A DNA stretch of 64,000 nt, taken from Baylisascaris procyonis (lineage: Eukaryota > Nematoda > Chromadorea > Rhabditida > Ascarididae). A model generated the notes under the pieces. That model worked only from the letters and a program-made list of their open reading frames with translations. It was not told where the DNA came from and searched no databases. The stretch lies in the NCBI GenBank assembly GCA_037389465.1, contig JAZARR010000033.1, forward strand, positions 930,001 through 994,000. The letters run 5' to 3'. The stretch's first letter is position 1, and the number at the start of each line of letters is the position of its first letter. Of this stretch, positions 13,279 to 26,010 are shown piece after piece. The position numbers were made by a program, and so were the translations under genes.

Positions 13279-13300
13279 TGACAACGACTAGCAGTCACTG

Positions 13301-14307
13301 GGTCACTCATAACAAAGAGACGAAGATAACATAATTGCAGATGTTTTTGTTTTTTCGAGAGAGGGTAGGGATGAGAGTTAGAGAGTGGGGGTGCTATGAG
13401 AGAGATTCACTCAATCGATGATGCATCATTCGCAATGGTGTGCGTAAATTTGCTACGCGTCATGTTTACGCTTACTCGCAATATCGACCAAGTAAACAGG
13501 AAGCAAGACACGTAAGAGCTAGTCGTCTGACGCCTGATCTTCTCTCTTTTCTTGTTTCACTGACCATTGCTCTGCTCCCTCCACTTTTTGAAGGCTATTT
13601 TATTGCTTTCCTTTTTGCGCCTGACAGTTCTTATTGATCCATTTTCTGATGCAGTTTTTCCTCATTTTCCTACCCACATCATTCCACTGGTTTAATGGAA
13701 AGTGTGGGAAGGCCGCTTTTGCGAGTAAACGTTGTGTACTGAAAGAATATGTTTGTGAAGTTGACACTAACGCGGCACACACAGTGCCGATTGTTGACTG
13801 CCGAAAAAATATTGTCTGAGAGGAGTGCTTCAAGAAATACACCACTCATCCAGTGTGCACACTTAGCATAAAACGCACTGAGGTTGTTAATGACCATTTC
13901 CAAATTTTGCGTCCACCAACCTCTTCAGCTTAGAAGCAGTGAGTTGACTAGTGACGCTTTTGGTTCTCGTTTCGCCACATTTGTTAGAAGGCCTCAAGAG
14001 GCTTGGATCCCCAAAAAGCTGTAAGCATTTCTTAATTACTAATATCAATACGTTACGTAGTTAAACTGAACTCAGGAGCTGGGATTCCGTTACATTTTTA
14101 GAAAACGTATTTTCCATATAAAAAGGAACACTGAAAAACCAGCCGAGATGATTACATAGCTTTTGATAGACCTCAGCATGAAAGTGAATAAGTGCATCTT
14201 ATTAGAACAAAGTCCTTTTTCTTTCATATCAAACTGCCTAAAAATCTGCTTAAGGCAACAACATCATCCAGAAAGTGGGGCTAGAAGCTTCATGGAGCAC
14301 AAATGCA
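13301..14307. other. 3' flank of the TP53INP-like gene, no gene seen
   Basis: Small open frames on both strands here overlap each other and show no family resemblance. On the minus strand this is downstream of the stop codon of the TP53INP-like gene. The minus-strand AATAAA nearest that I noticed is around 13598-13603, about 700 bases past the stop, so a long 3' UTR is possible but unproven. Confidence 0.5.
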
Positions 14308-15884
14308 TCAGGCAGAAAGTGTTTTCCTTTTTTTTCCATGAATAAAATCACCGAATTCTTTATGATCATTACGACGAACGTTTTTCCGCTCTTCTTCAGG
14401 AAGCCTCATATCAAACCAACTAAGCATACCGACAAATCTTTGAAGTATAGAGCTATCGGTGATACAGCAGTTTTCTTTAAATAAATTTGTGCAATGAAAA
14501 AGGAGTGTCACATCATTATCGCTATACTTGTCACCAACTTTTTGCTCAAGTCGGCCACGCTGTGCGACGATCATTTTCGCATGTTGCAATGCCTCGGAGT
14601 GCCGTATTTGAGCCGGGCTGGGCGGCGTCGAGTTCGTTGTGCTGACCGTCGATACAGTCGACACAGAGTCCAAATCTTCTATTTCAAGGTTTGCCACAAA
14701 AACTGGTGAAGAACGACCTGAGGTGCGATCTGCAGCCAATGAAAAAAATGCACGCTGCCAAATGTGGAAAAAATCAACAACGATAGAAACAAGTAAATAA
14801 ATAAATAGGTGAAGAAAACTCTGCACATATCAAAGGGAGTAATCCGCTGAAAAAAAGGATCAAAATTCCAGAACAGCCAAATCAATACTGAATAAAAATG
14901 CTTTAAGTAAGCCGAATAGTGACAACCCTTGATAAATAAGCAACTTTCGAGTAGTACTGTGTATGCTATTATATTCTGAATTTTTATTTATTTATTTGAC
15001 CCATAGAGAACCATTATCCACCTTTTTTGTTAAAATGGATTTTTGCAGAATTTCTCTTCAGAGTTCTTATGAATTCGGAATGAGAAGAGTGTAATTTGAA
15101 ATAAATGACAATACCTTCGACAAAGATCCAATCGTCGTCGATTTTAGCAGCATTCTTTGCAGAATTGTTGGCGACCAGCGCCAGTTGATTCGTCAGCACA
15201 GCGACGTTCTCCTGAGAAATGGTCTGAATTGAGATGGAATTGCTTTGTACAATAAACCAATAAACGTGAGCTGCTTTTGAGCCAGTTGAAATCTCCCTCA
15301 TGCAGTCAATGTGCATCAAAGATACTTATCAGGTAAAACTAACAGCGCAATTTGGAAGATGCAGGTTATCAACAATGCTAATCGAGGCGAGTTCGTCGCA
15401 AGTACCCAAAGACCACTACGACATTAAGATTTTAATGGCGAAACCTGAAAGCGTTTGTGGCCAACTCACTCCCCTTTCCTGAGCAATTAGCAATGCTGCT
15501 ACTCTTATAATACTCCCAAAAAATCTACCGATTTGTCTTCCTTTTTTTTTATTTGCCATACTACTAGACTTCGTACATCTGCATCAGTATGTTGACCAAT
15601 TCAATTTGTTTAAAGGTAAGAAATGCCCGAGAAAGGTTATTTTAAAACCTCAAACCGCTATAAGCGAAAGAAGCGAAACGATTTGAGAAGAAAAATACTA
15701 CAAAGTTTTCAATTATCAATTTCATTTAGTGGTCTCTTCCCCTCAACAATGATCGCTGACGATTAAAAATTCCCAACAACCTCTTCATATATTGTTCATT
15801 AATAGTAAATAAAAGGCTTACTTTTTGAGCAGAAGCAGCGGCTGCAACGCTGCCGAAAATGAAACCATAGAGGCCGTTGAGCAT
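14308..15884 (-). CDS. TP53INP/DOR-like autophagy regulator with Atg8-interacting motif
   Basis: TP53INP proteins (Drosophila DOR) bind Atg8/LC3 and shuttle between nucleus and autophagosomes. Three exons agree in phase: 15884-15822, 15223-15115 and 14729-14308, giving 197 aa. Seen: N-terminus MLNGLYGFIFGSV, like the family's MFxxLxxxFxG start; KIDDDWIFVED at about residues 50-60, a textbook LIR (W-x-x-V after acidic residues) at the family's usual place (DDEWILVD in TP53INP1); SSPVF; an acidic/serine stretch LEIEDLDSVSTVS; and a basic C-terminus EERKNVRRNDHKEF that recalls the family's C-terminal box. The last exon contains a possible 60-base in-frame intron (14519-14460, GTGACAAG to TTTAAAG); without it the protein has 177 aa. 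The start is the first ATG of the open exon. Homology is by pattern, not alignment score; the LIR is the firmest part. Confidence 0.6.
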
Positions 15885-17149
15885 ATTGCAGTTGAAGTAA
15901 GGACAGCGAAAGCAAGAAGTAAATGAGGAAGAAAGACTTTAAAAGTCGAATGAAATGCTGAGGTGGTCGAATGCGAGGGAAGACGACAAGGTATTGAAAT
16001 AATAAGGGATCGGTTGGTTTGGGACGGCCGCCGAGGAGAAAGCCTGAAATAAGCCGCATTGCAAGAAATTCACATTCCCATCACAAACACACTATAAACA
16101 ACTCACACATGTATTTGTTGGAACTCTAAACATCAGTAAGCTACAAGGACAAAACGTGATGGTACTAGTTGTTTACTTTCAGGGCCCCTTTCTTTTCTTC
16201 TAAAACCGTGAAGACTTTTGTAATTACTTTTGTTTTATTAAATGGTTGCAACACCCATCGATTACCTAGCTGAGACTTCATCACCACTACTTGAAACTGC
16301 ATCAGATCAATGAAATGCTTAATAGAATTTACGGCCCCTTAACCTCCTAGCAGTTCAGAAGTGAAACATACACTGAAAGCATAAAGACCCTTCTTCCACA
16401 CTCGCCCACCATTCCCTTCGTAGAAACCGACTGAATTATTTACTTACAGATAATATAGTACCACACTTTCACAATTACTACAGTCTTACAAGCTTTGGTA
16501 TTCGACAGTCGTTTCTTCTAAACACAAATGCCAATACGATATAAATAATGCAGCCTAAGTTGCCAACCATAACTGAAATACAAACTCCCGTCCAAGAAGT
16601 GGACTGAACTTCCTTCTATTTAAGTGCCCATATTCCTTTGGAAGTCGATAGGAAACTGAAAGCTGCTATAGAAGGTGAACCGTGTTACGGATTATATATC
16701 TAGCAAATTTACGTAAATAGGTGGGCAGAAATTTTTTGCTCGTTTTCTGTTTTGTGCGGTGATAAGAGAAAGAAGTGCCACTGATGGCTGCCGCATAGAA
16801 ACAATCACCAGGATGATATACACACATAATTACATACGCATAAACACGACTTCGCTATGACGCGTTTCACGAATGCCAATTTTTATAAGCATTGAAAAGC
16901 GAACATTTTATTAGCTTCTATGAGCGAACGGATTAGTACAGATATGAATACCTTACCGTGCTTCGTTTATTACTTGCTAGGAATTCGAAAAGCCGATCGG
17001 GCAGGTAAGCTGGACTACAAAAGCGCATATCGTGCCAGCTTCTTTGGCGCGATTTGCCACTTGTTTAATTTTTAGTACGTGTCACGAGCATGAGATCTGA
17101 ATTTTTTGTGCTTCAATTTTACTAGATTAAATTTGGTATATTATTGTGG
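15885..17149. other. 5' flank of the TP53INP-like gene
   Basis: On the minus strand this is upstream of the presumed start codon and could hold the promoter or an untranslated 5' exon. I see no convincing promoter motif. The long minus open frame 15799-16059 is a shifted reading of exon 1 and is not a separate gene. Confidence 0.5.
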
Positions 17150-17413
17150 ATGAAACCCTTCGAAAATCTGCACCCTAGATCGCCTTATTCAGAAAATTGC
17201 AAAATCTCACACTTGGAAAACGAAAAAGATAAAATTGTGGAACTGTCTGATTCGCGCCATGGCAATTCATCCCTCTCTTTCCCCATTACCAGTCCCAATC
17301 CCCTTCAGAATCTTTGTGTTTGCAATCCTTGCAGCGATTTATTTGATCTAAACGAGTCAGGAGGGGATGAACGCATGGCAGATTTGCTTTCTTTTCGTTT
17401 ACTGTGTGCATAG
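17150..17413 (+). CDS. hypothetical ORF, 87 aa, unrecognised
   Basis: An ATG-started open frame (MKPFENLHPRSPYSENCK) runs to a TAG. It has an acidic, hydrophilic middle and a Cys-rich stretch NLCVCNPCSDLFDLNESG. It has protein-like composition, but no family, no clear splice acceptor and no paired exon that I can phase. The opposite strand is also open here for up to 91 codons, which weakens the case. It may be one exon of an unassigned gene or chance. Confidence 0.2.
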   Translation: MKPFENLHPRSPYSENCKISHLENEKDKIVELSDSRHGNSSLSFPITSPNPLQNLCVCNPCSDLFDLNESGGDERMADLLSFRLLCA

Positions 17414-18426
17414 CATAGCAGCTTGATTGCGTCAAAGCGATGAGCATCTTCAAGGTGGCAGCTGTGTGCACATACACAAAACGAAAACATATGCCCTGAG
17501 CAGGCGTTGTTTGTGATATATTGAGCCACAAGCAGATGTTTATTAAAATCTATTGCTGCGCTAGAATAGCCTAACAACACCGTGCATCACAATTTAGAAG
17601 GCCTTTGGGCGCCACGATTCGTTTCATAGACAGTGTGATATCGCCATCAAGCTGACTACTGAAATCCTGAATTCATTCTGAGGAATTTCATTTTGCGTGC
17701 AGGCAACTGTGAGGGATTATATCATCGATCACTAAGAACGGTAGAAATAGAAGATCCTACTATAGTTGTATTTTAGAAAGGCTTAGAAAGGAATAAATCA
17801 CTTCAATAATAGCAATGAGAAGCAACGATCTATCGATATGAAGCAAAATCTTCAAAATGAAAATTCAGCAAGTATGTGCTAAGCAAAACCTTTCAGACTA
17901 TTACTACAGGGTGCCATTTCTTGGGAATCTAGTTCTATCCTAACTTCAAATATTTATATTCGGATGATGTAGCCTTTACTCCGCTTCGTTTAATGCCGAT
18001 AACGTGCGCTAAAAGATAGCTATATTTCCCACCCCTGCAAGAATCGCACTTTTTTGCCTCCGTTACATTTTGCATCTGGACCGTGTGTCGAGACGCATAT
18101 TTGTGACTGAGAGCTATACCAAAAAAGATATACAATGATGCATTCAATACAAAGAATGACAATGACAATAGTGTAGAATCGAGGCGATCGTTCAAGTGAG
18201 AATTCGTCAGGTGAGTGCGATTATTTGCTAACGTCATTACTGAACAGAAAAAATTTTCACCTTTGTTCTTTGAGTAGGAAATGATGCCATAGGATACTCA
18301 CCAATGAAATCATTTAATAATGCCACATATGCAATTTATTTTATTTGAACCAATTCGTGTTGCATCACTCACCTATATTATTAAAACTACTTTTCTTCAC
18401 TTCATTTTTACTTTCTCATAAACTAG

Positions 18427-18633
18427 ATAGCGATATCGCAAAATACATTGACAGTCGGTCGACGTAACACAACTAATGCGCCACTCAGTCTACCTAACAC
18501 ACACCTGATCGATTTGATGAAACAAGAGTGGAGAGGCGCAGGTAAACAGTCACATGAATGCAGTGTAGTCGATATGTTGGCAAAGAATAGACGTTTGAAT
18601 GTTGTGGGAGTGGAACTAGAACTCACAAATTAA
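18427..18633 (+). CDS. hypothetical terminal exon, unrecognised
   Basis: The frame is open from an AG acceptor candidate (AACTAG before 18427) to a TAA at 18631-18633, about 68 codons. It reads APLSLPNTHLIDLMKQEW, then a charged segment ending DMLAKNRRLNVVGVELEL. The composition resembles a globular C-terminus, but I recognise no family. The opposite strand is also open for 67 codons, so the strand is not settled. It could be the last exon of a gene whose other exons I missed. Confidence 0.25.
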   Translation: MAISQNTLTVGRRNTTNAPLSLPNTHLIDLMKQEWRGAGKQSHECSVVDMLAKNRRLNVVGVELELTN

Positions 18634-21600
18634 AGTGCGTAAGAACTCGATAGCAAACATTTCTAGCTTTCCATCGAAGCAGGGCGTTACTCTTTTCACG
18701 AAAATAGGGAGTTCACTCATATTCGAGTATTTTCTGTAGTATCGAATAGAGGCACTCGTAGTAATTCAATGTTTTTATATTCGTTTTTTCTTTCGTCACA
18801 TTTGTGCATCAGTTCACCAGTCTTATCAAATCGTGCGAACAGTTTTATTCAGAGAAAAAAAAACTGCTAAGACGTTTCATTCGATTACCTCTTTTGAAAA
18901 AAAAATGCGACGTGTCGAAACGCTGAACAAACGTGGACGAGATATCTACTAGTGTACTAGTAGTGCTGACTGTTGTTACTATTTATACACGATGAACGAC
19001 AATAATTAACGCCCTCTCTTGTTTAACTGCCAGGGAATTATGACACACTGAGGTGCTATTTATACAATTATTTTAAGATAATAAAGACTGAAGTGATCTT
19101 CTCTTAAGTGTTCATTTCAAGAATCTTTGAACAAACGATTTTTTCTTGTTATGGGTTGGTTGCTCAACTTTCCCTAATTAACCTGTAATACTAACTGCAA
19201 CAATGTGCATATCGGGTTTATGCCTTGCCGATGCGCCAAAGTTGTACTCCTTCAAATGCCGTCTCGTAACTACTCCTATTCGCACTGTTTGCCTTGCTAT
19301 TAGACTCTAGGAAGAGATTCTCGTCTACTTAACAGGAATTTGTAACCGCTCTACGGCGATAAGTAGAATACATGTAATTCCATAAAGACAGCACTCAGAG
19401 GCGGATGCTCTTTGAAGAAAAAACAGGGATAAGTTCGAAATTTTTTAAACCTACAAGCCAGCAAACATACTGATCACAAGCCTTAGTTTCGATAGCGCCT
19501 CAGGACTAGTATTTTCAGCATTATTACCCTCAAATGTTCAGTGGTAAGAACTGATGAGAACCTATAAACGATTTAAGTAGCGCTGCTAGAAATACTGATT
19601 TCGGTGATCCCACCACCGGCCAGTTTTGAGGCCTGTACCAAATGCTGTACATTAGTATATGAATTTCTAATCTCAAGCTGATGGAAGTGAGATACAGGAT
19701 CACTTCCTTTATGCAAATCGCAGTAAGTTGTAAACCCATTATACTATTAAAATTTCTGAACTCCCAGCAAACCTGATTCATTGGAATAGCCGTACGTTTC
19801 ACACAAACTCACGAAGCTTATGAGAAGCTCAATGTTGAAGCAGTTCTAATGAAACCATCAGTTTACTTCCAATTCGTCTATGACCCTCAGTTAGCAATAA
19901 AATGTATTAAAATACCATTTACCTAGAAGTGGGGAACTAATAGTTTCAACGACGAGTACGATTCTAAATAAGAGAATACTGATTCTTTGTACGAGTGAGT
20001 GGAATTGTGCAAAAACGGTGCAAATGAAACCTATCAAACTAGGCGGGTTATTTGCTAGAATGCGAACAAATGCTACAGAAACGGAAAAAAAAAACGTAAT
20101 CAGCTGATGTCGAACAATATTAGTGAAATAATGGCATCCAAACACACGATCACAACGCAATAGCGCAGATGCAGCGGCCACAACGAATGAGCGCAAACTG
20201 ACAACGCAAACAAAGCAAACTAGCGTTGCTTCTGCATGGCTTTCGACCGTGCGAGAATCGGACTCAAGAGGTCTCTTCGCTAGTGGTGAAGGATTAAAAA
20301 GAATCGAAAATCGATTGAACAGAACGCATGCCGGATTGGAAATTGTCATACGACCATGAACGAACAAACAGCGCATGCGTATTTGAGGCAGAAAAAGCAG
20401 TGAAGAGAGTCTCACGACAGAAAGCTTAAAAAGCTTCTCGATGCCTTGGAGGGTGCAAATAGAAGGGATGACTGAGGAAGCGTTGTGCGACTTAACGAGC
20501 TGAGCGCACTGCGTCAAGGGCCGTCAAAAATGGCACGCGCTCTACGGGTGGCATAGGGGAGGTGCTTGTGGGTAGCCGAATGCTCCGTGCGTGTATCGAC
20601 CGCGCTAGCCCTCAGTTGCATAACTCTAGTCGCATATGTGCATAATACAAGCACATAACTCTAGTCGCAACGCCTGGATGTAGCGTCGGTTAGGACCATG
20701 CAACGCAGCCTCAACTGGGCTAACACACACTCGCATGAGAGGCGCACATAAATCTACAATGAACCGAATTGCCCACAATTACACGTCTACATTTTTCCCT
20801 TATTTGCTTGTATGCGAGGAATGCAAACTGCGATCTAACACTTGTTAGCGTCACATATGTGGCTAGCAATCCGATTTAGATGCGTTCGGATCCGCGTCTG
20901 GGAGTACTGGATCATATTTGCCCTAGTTTTGCGCTCCAATAAATACCTCTAAGGATCACCTTTGTCATGAAATTTTGCATTTGACAACTTGTGCAGCAAG
21001 GCATGGTTTTATTTGATCAATATTAAGGGGGAGGAGATGTGGGTTTCGGAGAGCCACCAGAACTCGAACCTCACGACAGGCGGTGGGAACGAGCGGCGGT
21101 GGAGTCAGGTATGTTTTGGCTATCACCTATGTAGAGGTCGTCCTTTGGCTTCCTCGCATTCACTTCGAATGCGACCATATCTCCACATCCTCCTTCGTGA
21201 ACACACTGCAAAGATTTGTGCTGCAGGACGACAATTTTTTGCCGCAAAGAACTTCTTCGGAAAGAGACCTAATAGGAGAAGTGCAGCAAAAAAATGAACG
21301 ACCGATTCACCTGGATAAGACCTTATCAGGAGCAATTTCTATGACAGAGACCCTGATTAGGTTGGAGAGAAAAAAATGTGATGGCAACAAAAAGTAAGTG
21401 TTGTGATGCTATGAACCGAAGGGGCCGCTGTTGGGCCGAAGAGGCCTCCGCTGGCGAACGATTTAGCCAATGAAAAGAAAGGAGGGGTCGCCGACGAAAA
21501 CACTGGGACGTTTTGTCGGGAGGACTCTGTTAGGAAGTGTTCTTGCTAAGAGGAATCCCGACACAAGAGAAAAGGTCAGCGAAATTCTCTGTCGAAAACG

Positions 21601-24600
21601 GAATCCACGCAGCAAAATAGTCAAAAGCTTCTTAAAAAGCATAGGCATTATTATCATAGTTTTAAAAGAAAACATCGAGCATGAACTCGCGTTCTAGATG
21701 CCCACAGCGAAAGTGATTTCATCGCGATCACTGTCAGCGTAAGCAAGAGGTAGTCGCGCATAGAACAGCTAGCAGTGCTTTCTCTAGCCGATTAACGTAG
21801 GTTCAGAATTTGTGTAGTGCAATGAGTGGACACATCCGCAGAGTTTGATAGGTATCATATTTGCATAGGCGTTGAAGCAATGTAGGTGTGCTTTGTTGTT
21901 ACACTAACAAACACCACTTGTAGACCTCTTTCATTTGTGACTTTGACCAGTGGTTAGCGTAAGCACCCTAGACGATATCGATGCAAAAACGCTACTCAGC
22001 GAAATGTTGCAGTCATTAAAAAAATTCACAAACCTCGAAACAAGTATTCCTACCAAATTACTAAGGCTCATAGATATGAAACTACTGTACTTTGTCTAAC
22101 AGAATATCTCCAAAAATACGTGCATAATTTTGAAGCTTTGACACACTTGCCGGATGTGTCATATCCGTTTAACTGCTGTATAAGGAAATGAGCATCATCG
22201 AAGATTAACTCCGTCCATAATGAATATGAACCTGTTGCCGAGTAAGCACAAAAGATCGTTGCGAATAGGGTGCTACTGTTATTGAATTAAACAAATTAAA
22301 AAGAGTTACGAAAACTCAAATATAGTATATTCAAAAGAATAAACCATATAAGATTCCTGCTGACTCATCAGAGCCAAAAGAATGAGGGATGGGTGAGTGA
22401 GGTGAGATGGAGAGGCGGGGCAATTCCTCATGCAAGTATTGATTTCCTGTGCTCTATGATAGGTCGTAAAAAAAAGTATGGTGGGGCAATTGTGTGCACT
22501 GTAATACATATAGGGAACAGATTATGCCAAACCAGTTCAAACGATCGCGACTAATTATTGGTCGATGCTTTTATCGCCCGCGGCATAATTGGCTCCTTCA
22601 CACCTTTACGCACAAGATAGATGTACAAGATCTAACGATCGTTTCGATGTTCACATCGAAGAAGCCGGGTATATTTCATGGACGGTTCTCTTTTTTTTAT
22701 ATGCAAATCTTTGGTTTTTATGTTTAATTTTTTTTTCCATTTTTCCCAATACATAACTCACGATGTCCAAAGGTACAGCTGTCTCATACTCATTTTGCAT
22801 CAGCTCATCACCTAATTGGCATGTTTAGCTCATTTTTTATCATAGCGTTATCATAACTGTAAACGACTGTATTCTTTCTTTACTGTAGTGTCAACAGCCT
22901 ACACTTCCTATCTTTCGCCAGTTTGTTATTTTCTCGTCATTCGTTTTTCCGCTTATAGAAGAACTATCTGGAAAAACTTGGCTCCAAAATACTCGGCATA
23001 ATTGGCCATGATCATAAACTTTAATGTAAAGAAAAAGCATCCGAAAGTGACTGCATACCTTCAGTTGTTTTGTAGTACGAATTCGATCGAATTATGAATG
23101 CAATCTAAAATCTCCGGTATAAATAAGTTTATCACACGTAGTTCCTTTGTTTATTTGAAGTGATAGTTTACGAATTAAGTTAAAAGAATGCCACTTTGCG
23201 ATTATAAAATATATGAAGTATTTATATACGAGCGAAATCTTTGATGACCTTCAGCGACCCTTCTAAATCGATGAAGCCTTATTGCTGAGAAAATTATAAG
23301 GAATAACTGTATAAAGAACACCCTTTTAAAGTTCATGCAAAATTCGTTTCTAAAATAACGATACATCAAAGCACATTAACATGAGGAATCTATGACGTAT
23401 GCAAAAGTGGAACAATGAGCAGAGTCCTCCCCTTCCCCCCCCCCCCCCCCCCCCCATCTCTTTCTTTTAACAACGATTGCGAGAAGCTTTTTGTGTAACG
23501 ATCAGATGTTTTGAGAAAAAAATTTTTTTTAACCACTAAAAGTCCAATGGTTTTTCGCTCGTTTGACTTTTAACTCTTTTTTTTTCGGGAATTATTTCGA
23601 AGCTGTCAATATTGTTTTGTCACGATAAAATCATCAACGAATAGAGCAACCGAATAAGACACTAGCGAATGAAAGAATCTAATCAGAGTTATCTAGTCTT
23701 AGCCCTAAAATGAAACGATGTGAGGAGAATAATTGCAAATAATAAGCGAATGAATATTTTAAGCATCGTAAACAAAGTACAGCAAATGTTGTCAGTTACC
23801 GATTGATTATGTTTTGTCGGAAGAATGGCGACGTCAATTCAACTACTAAGTTTTAAAAACAAATCATTTCACAAGTTTTGCTTTTTGCCTACATGAAGAT
23901 GAAATAGATTGTAACAAATGAACTGGAAAAATTAATTTGCATAAAATTAACCATAAATTAGCGTAAAGAAATTAGAAAAAGAGCTCAATAATCTGAAAAG
24001 TATAGTTCGAGCTTGATTCAACGAATGAAGAGCACGTAATTTTACTGATAGAGAAATCGGTAGGCGAATATTTTCTTAGAAATTTTATAAAATTTTTTCT
24101 CGATGAAGTTTCAGCTTATTTCACAGAAAATGGAGAACAATGCAGCATCACAAGTAACCAGTCAACGAGACATCAGAGAATGCTGAATAAACGATCGTGA
24201 CCGATCATCGTAGACCATTTTTTGATTTGCGTTGAATATTGACCACATGGTGGTTTGTGATGTGATAGTTGTTTACGCCAATGTGTTCTTTAATAAGTTC
24301 GGTCTGTATCATTCATCGCTCAATCGCTTCTGATTGTTAAAACGTCATCAGAGATATTTAAAAAACAGCGTTATTCAACTAGTGCAGATTGCTGAAGTTG
24401 ATCTTGCTGTAGTAAGTTCTTGCAAGCACCATAATGACGTTTTGCAAGAACTTATTCAAAGTAAAGATTTCTTTGAAGACAAAACTGTGATGCCATGATG
24501 AATTATTATTTGCATTCGATCTTATCCTATGCTAAAAGATAGTGATTGGATTTTCCGACATATCTTTTGGAAGTACTTTCTCGTTCACTGATGAGTGTGA

Positions 24601-25935
24601 GCGAATAAATCAAGGCAAAATGCTCATGCAGTCACCACGCAAAATATGCTCCGCAAATAGTGTCTTGGAGAGTCTTCACATCAGAGTCATTCAATATGGA
24701 ATAAGCTTGTAAAGCACGTTGTCGAATCAAAAGACGTTTCGGTACTTCATAGTGACCTCGATTCATTTAACTTAAAAAGTCCGTCTCACTGATCTCATTT
24801 AGTGAAATTAATTGAAAAAAAAGAAAATTAAACTTGCAGGTTACGAATTCTATAAATGAATTTTGTGCTTTCCTCTTCATTTCCTCCTCTCTCTGAAATT
24901 TTTGTTCCAATGCTATATATTGTTCCGAACCTGTTCGTCGATGCTCTCACCCACCTCATTTCACTGATGCATTCAACGTTCAATTTTTTATTAATGTTCT
25001 TGTTCATGTACGTTGCTTACAATTTGTTTGTTCGCTTCGTTATTTATGTTTATATTTCCACCTCTATTTGCTGGTTTCTTTATTATTTTGAGTGAGGACT
25101 TCAACCGATCAATCAATCAGTCAATCTGGTTAGACAGCACATAGAGAACCCACGATCAAAGACGGGAGCAATTTCTCTATTGAACGCAAGTGTGTGTAAG
25201 AGAGGACCTCCGTTCACAGAAAACCCCGCAGCAGCAGGTGACCACTCGGCCCATCGCCGTCATTACTAGCGGAAGTCTCGCGATCAGCCGAACGAGTCAC
25301 CGCCCTTAGTACGGTGAAAACGGTTTGATCGACTCTCGCAGTTGAACCATTTCATGCCACAAGGCATAATATGTCAGTGTATCCTAGAGTGACAACACGA
25401 CTTCAGGTCCCAGCTGTGCCTTTATTGAGAGGGAGAAGGGGGGAAGGGGAAGACCCCCGCCTGCACTTTTCTTCTGGCTCTTCTCTCATGCCAAAAATCT
25501 TTTTGCACTAGCATGAGCGAGATCTGAAAACATGGCTCAGAGCCATAGTACCACGTTTGGTAACACAATTCCAATACTGCTACGATCCAAATGGTGCAAA
25601 CAATTATTCGTGCGTATAAGAAGAACTTTAAACTTACTTCTAATGAAATATACCGATATAATAGCTATACTATGATTGGGATCCTTTCCTTTTGTTCCCC
25701 TCCCTCGCATCCATCCCATAAGAGAAGCTTCAGGAAATGCACTATTTTTCTTATAGTACACGCCCAGCGCACTATGCCTTTGCGGTTACTAAAGCGGGTA
25801 TCACGTGCTCACACAGCTATTCACGATCAGGTGACGTAAATCACCGGGTGGAACGCTTGCACTGAGAAAAGCGAATGCTCATTCAAAGAGATTCGAAAAA
25901 AGTGTGCTTGGCGGCTGCCATTTACAAAAGAATTG
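18634..25935. other. gene-poor region with unassigned ORFs and GC-richer patches
   Basis: No gene is supported. The longest open frame is minus 20517-19891 (208 codons, hydrophobic, no recognised family, no splice logic). GC-richer patches at about 20200-20950, 21000-21600 and 25190-25430 differ from the AT-rich background and might be promoters or old repeats. In the first patch CATAACTCTAGTCGCA occurs twice, at 20619-20634 and 20655-20670. A C21 run sits at 23435-23455. Between 21470 and 21697 (+) a lysine/arginine-rich frame of 75 codons is open, without homology I know. Confidence 0.5.
23435..23455. repeat. poly(C) tract, 21 bases
   Basis: This is the longest homopolymer in the window: 21 consecutive C flanked by CTCCCCTT and ATCTC. 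It is striking in AT-rich DNA. Length may be unreliable, because such runs are error-prone in sequencing. Confidence 0.85.
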
Positions 25936-26010
25936 TGCTGTTCAATAGCTCAGGTGGTTAAGTATTAGGGCGCTATTCTATGGATAACGAGCACGAGTCT
26001 CATGTGTAAA
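25936..26010 (+). repeat. tRNA-like sequence, degenerate (possible SINE head)
   Basis: TAGCTCAGGTGGTTAAGTA matches the D-arm/A-box pattern of tRNA genes. About 40 bases later GCACGAGTCTCATGTG resembles a decayed T-arm. The anticodon arm does not fold cleanly, so it is not a functional tRNA. A related GTGGTTAAAGTATT sequence occurs at about 63914, which suggests a dispersed tRNA-derived repeat family. Confidence 0.35.

Noticed and set aside
19891..20517. 208-codon minus-strand ORF as a membrane protein gene
   Set aside because: It is hydrophobic and long, but has no recognised motif, no splice partners, and sits in a locally GC-richer patch where long chance ORFs are more likely.
21061..21120. 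Minus-strand GGTTCGAGTTC as a tRNA B-box
   Set aside because: No matching A-box or foldable cloverleaf at the required distance.
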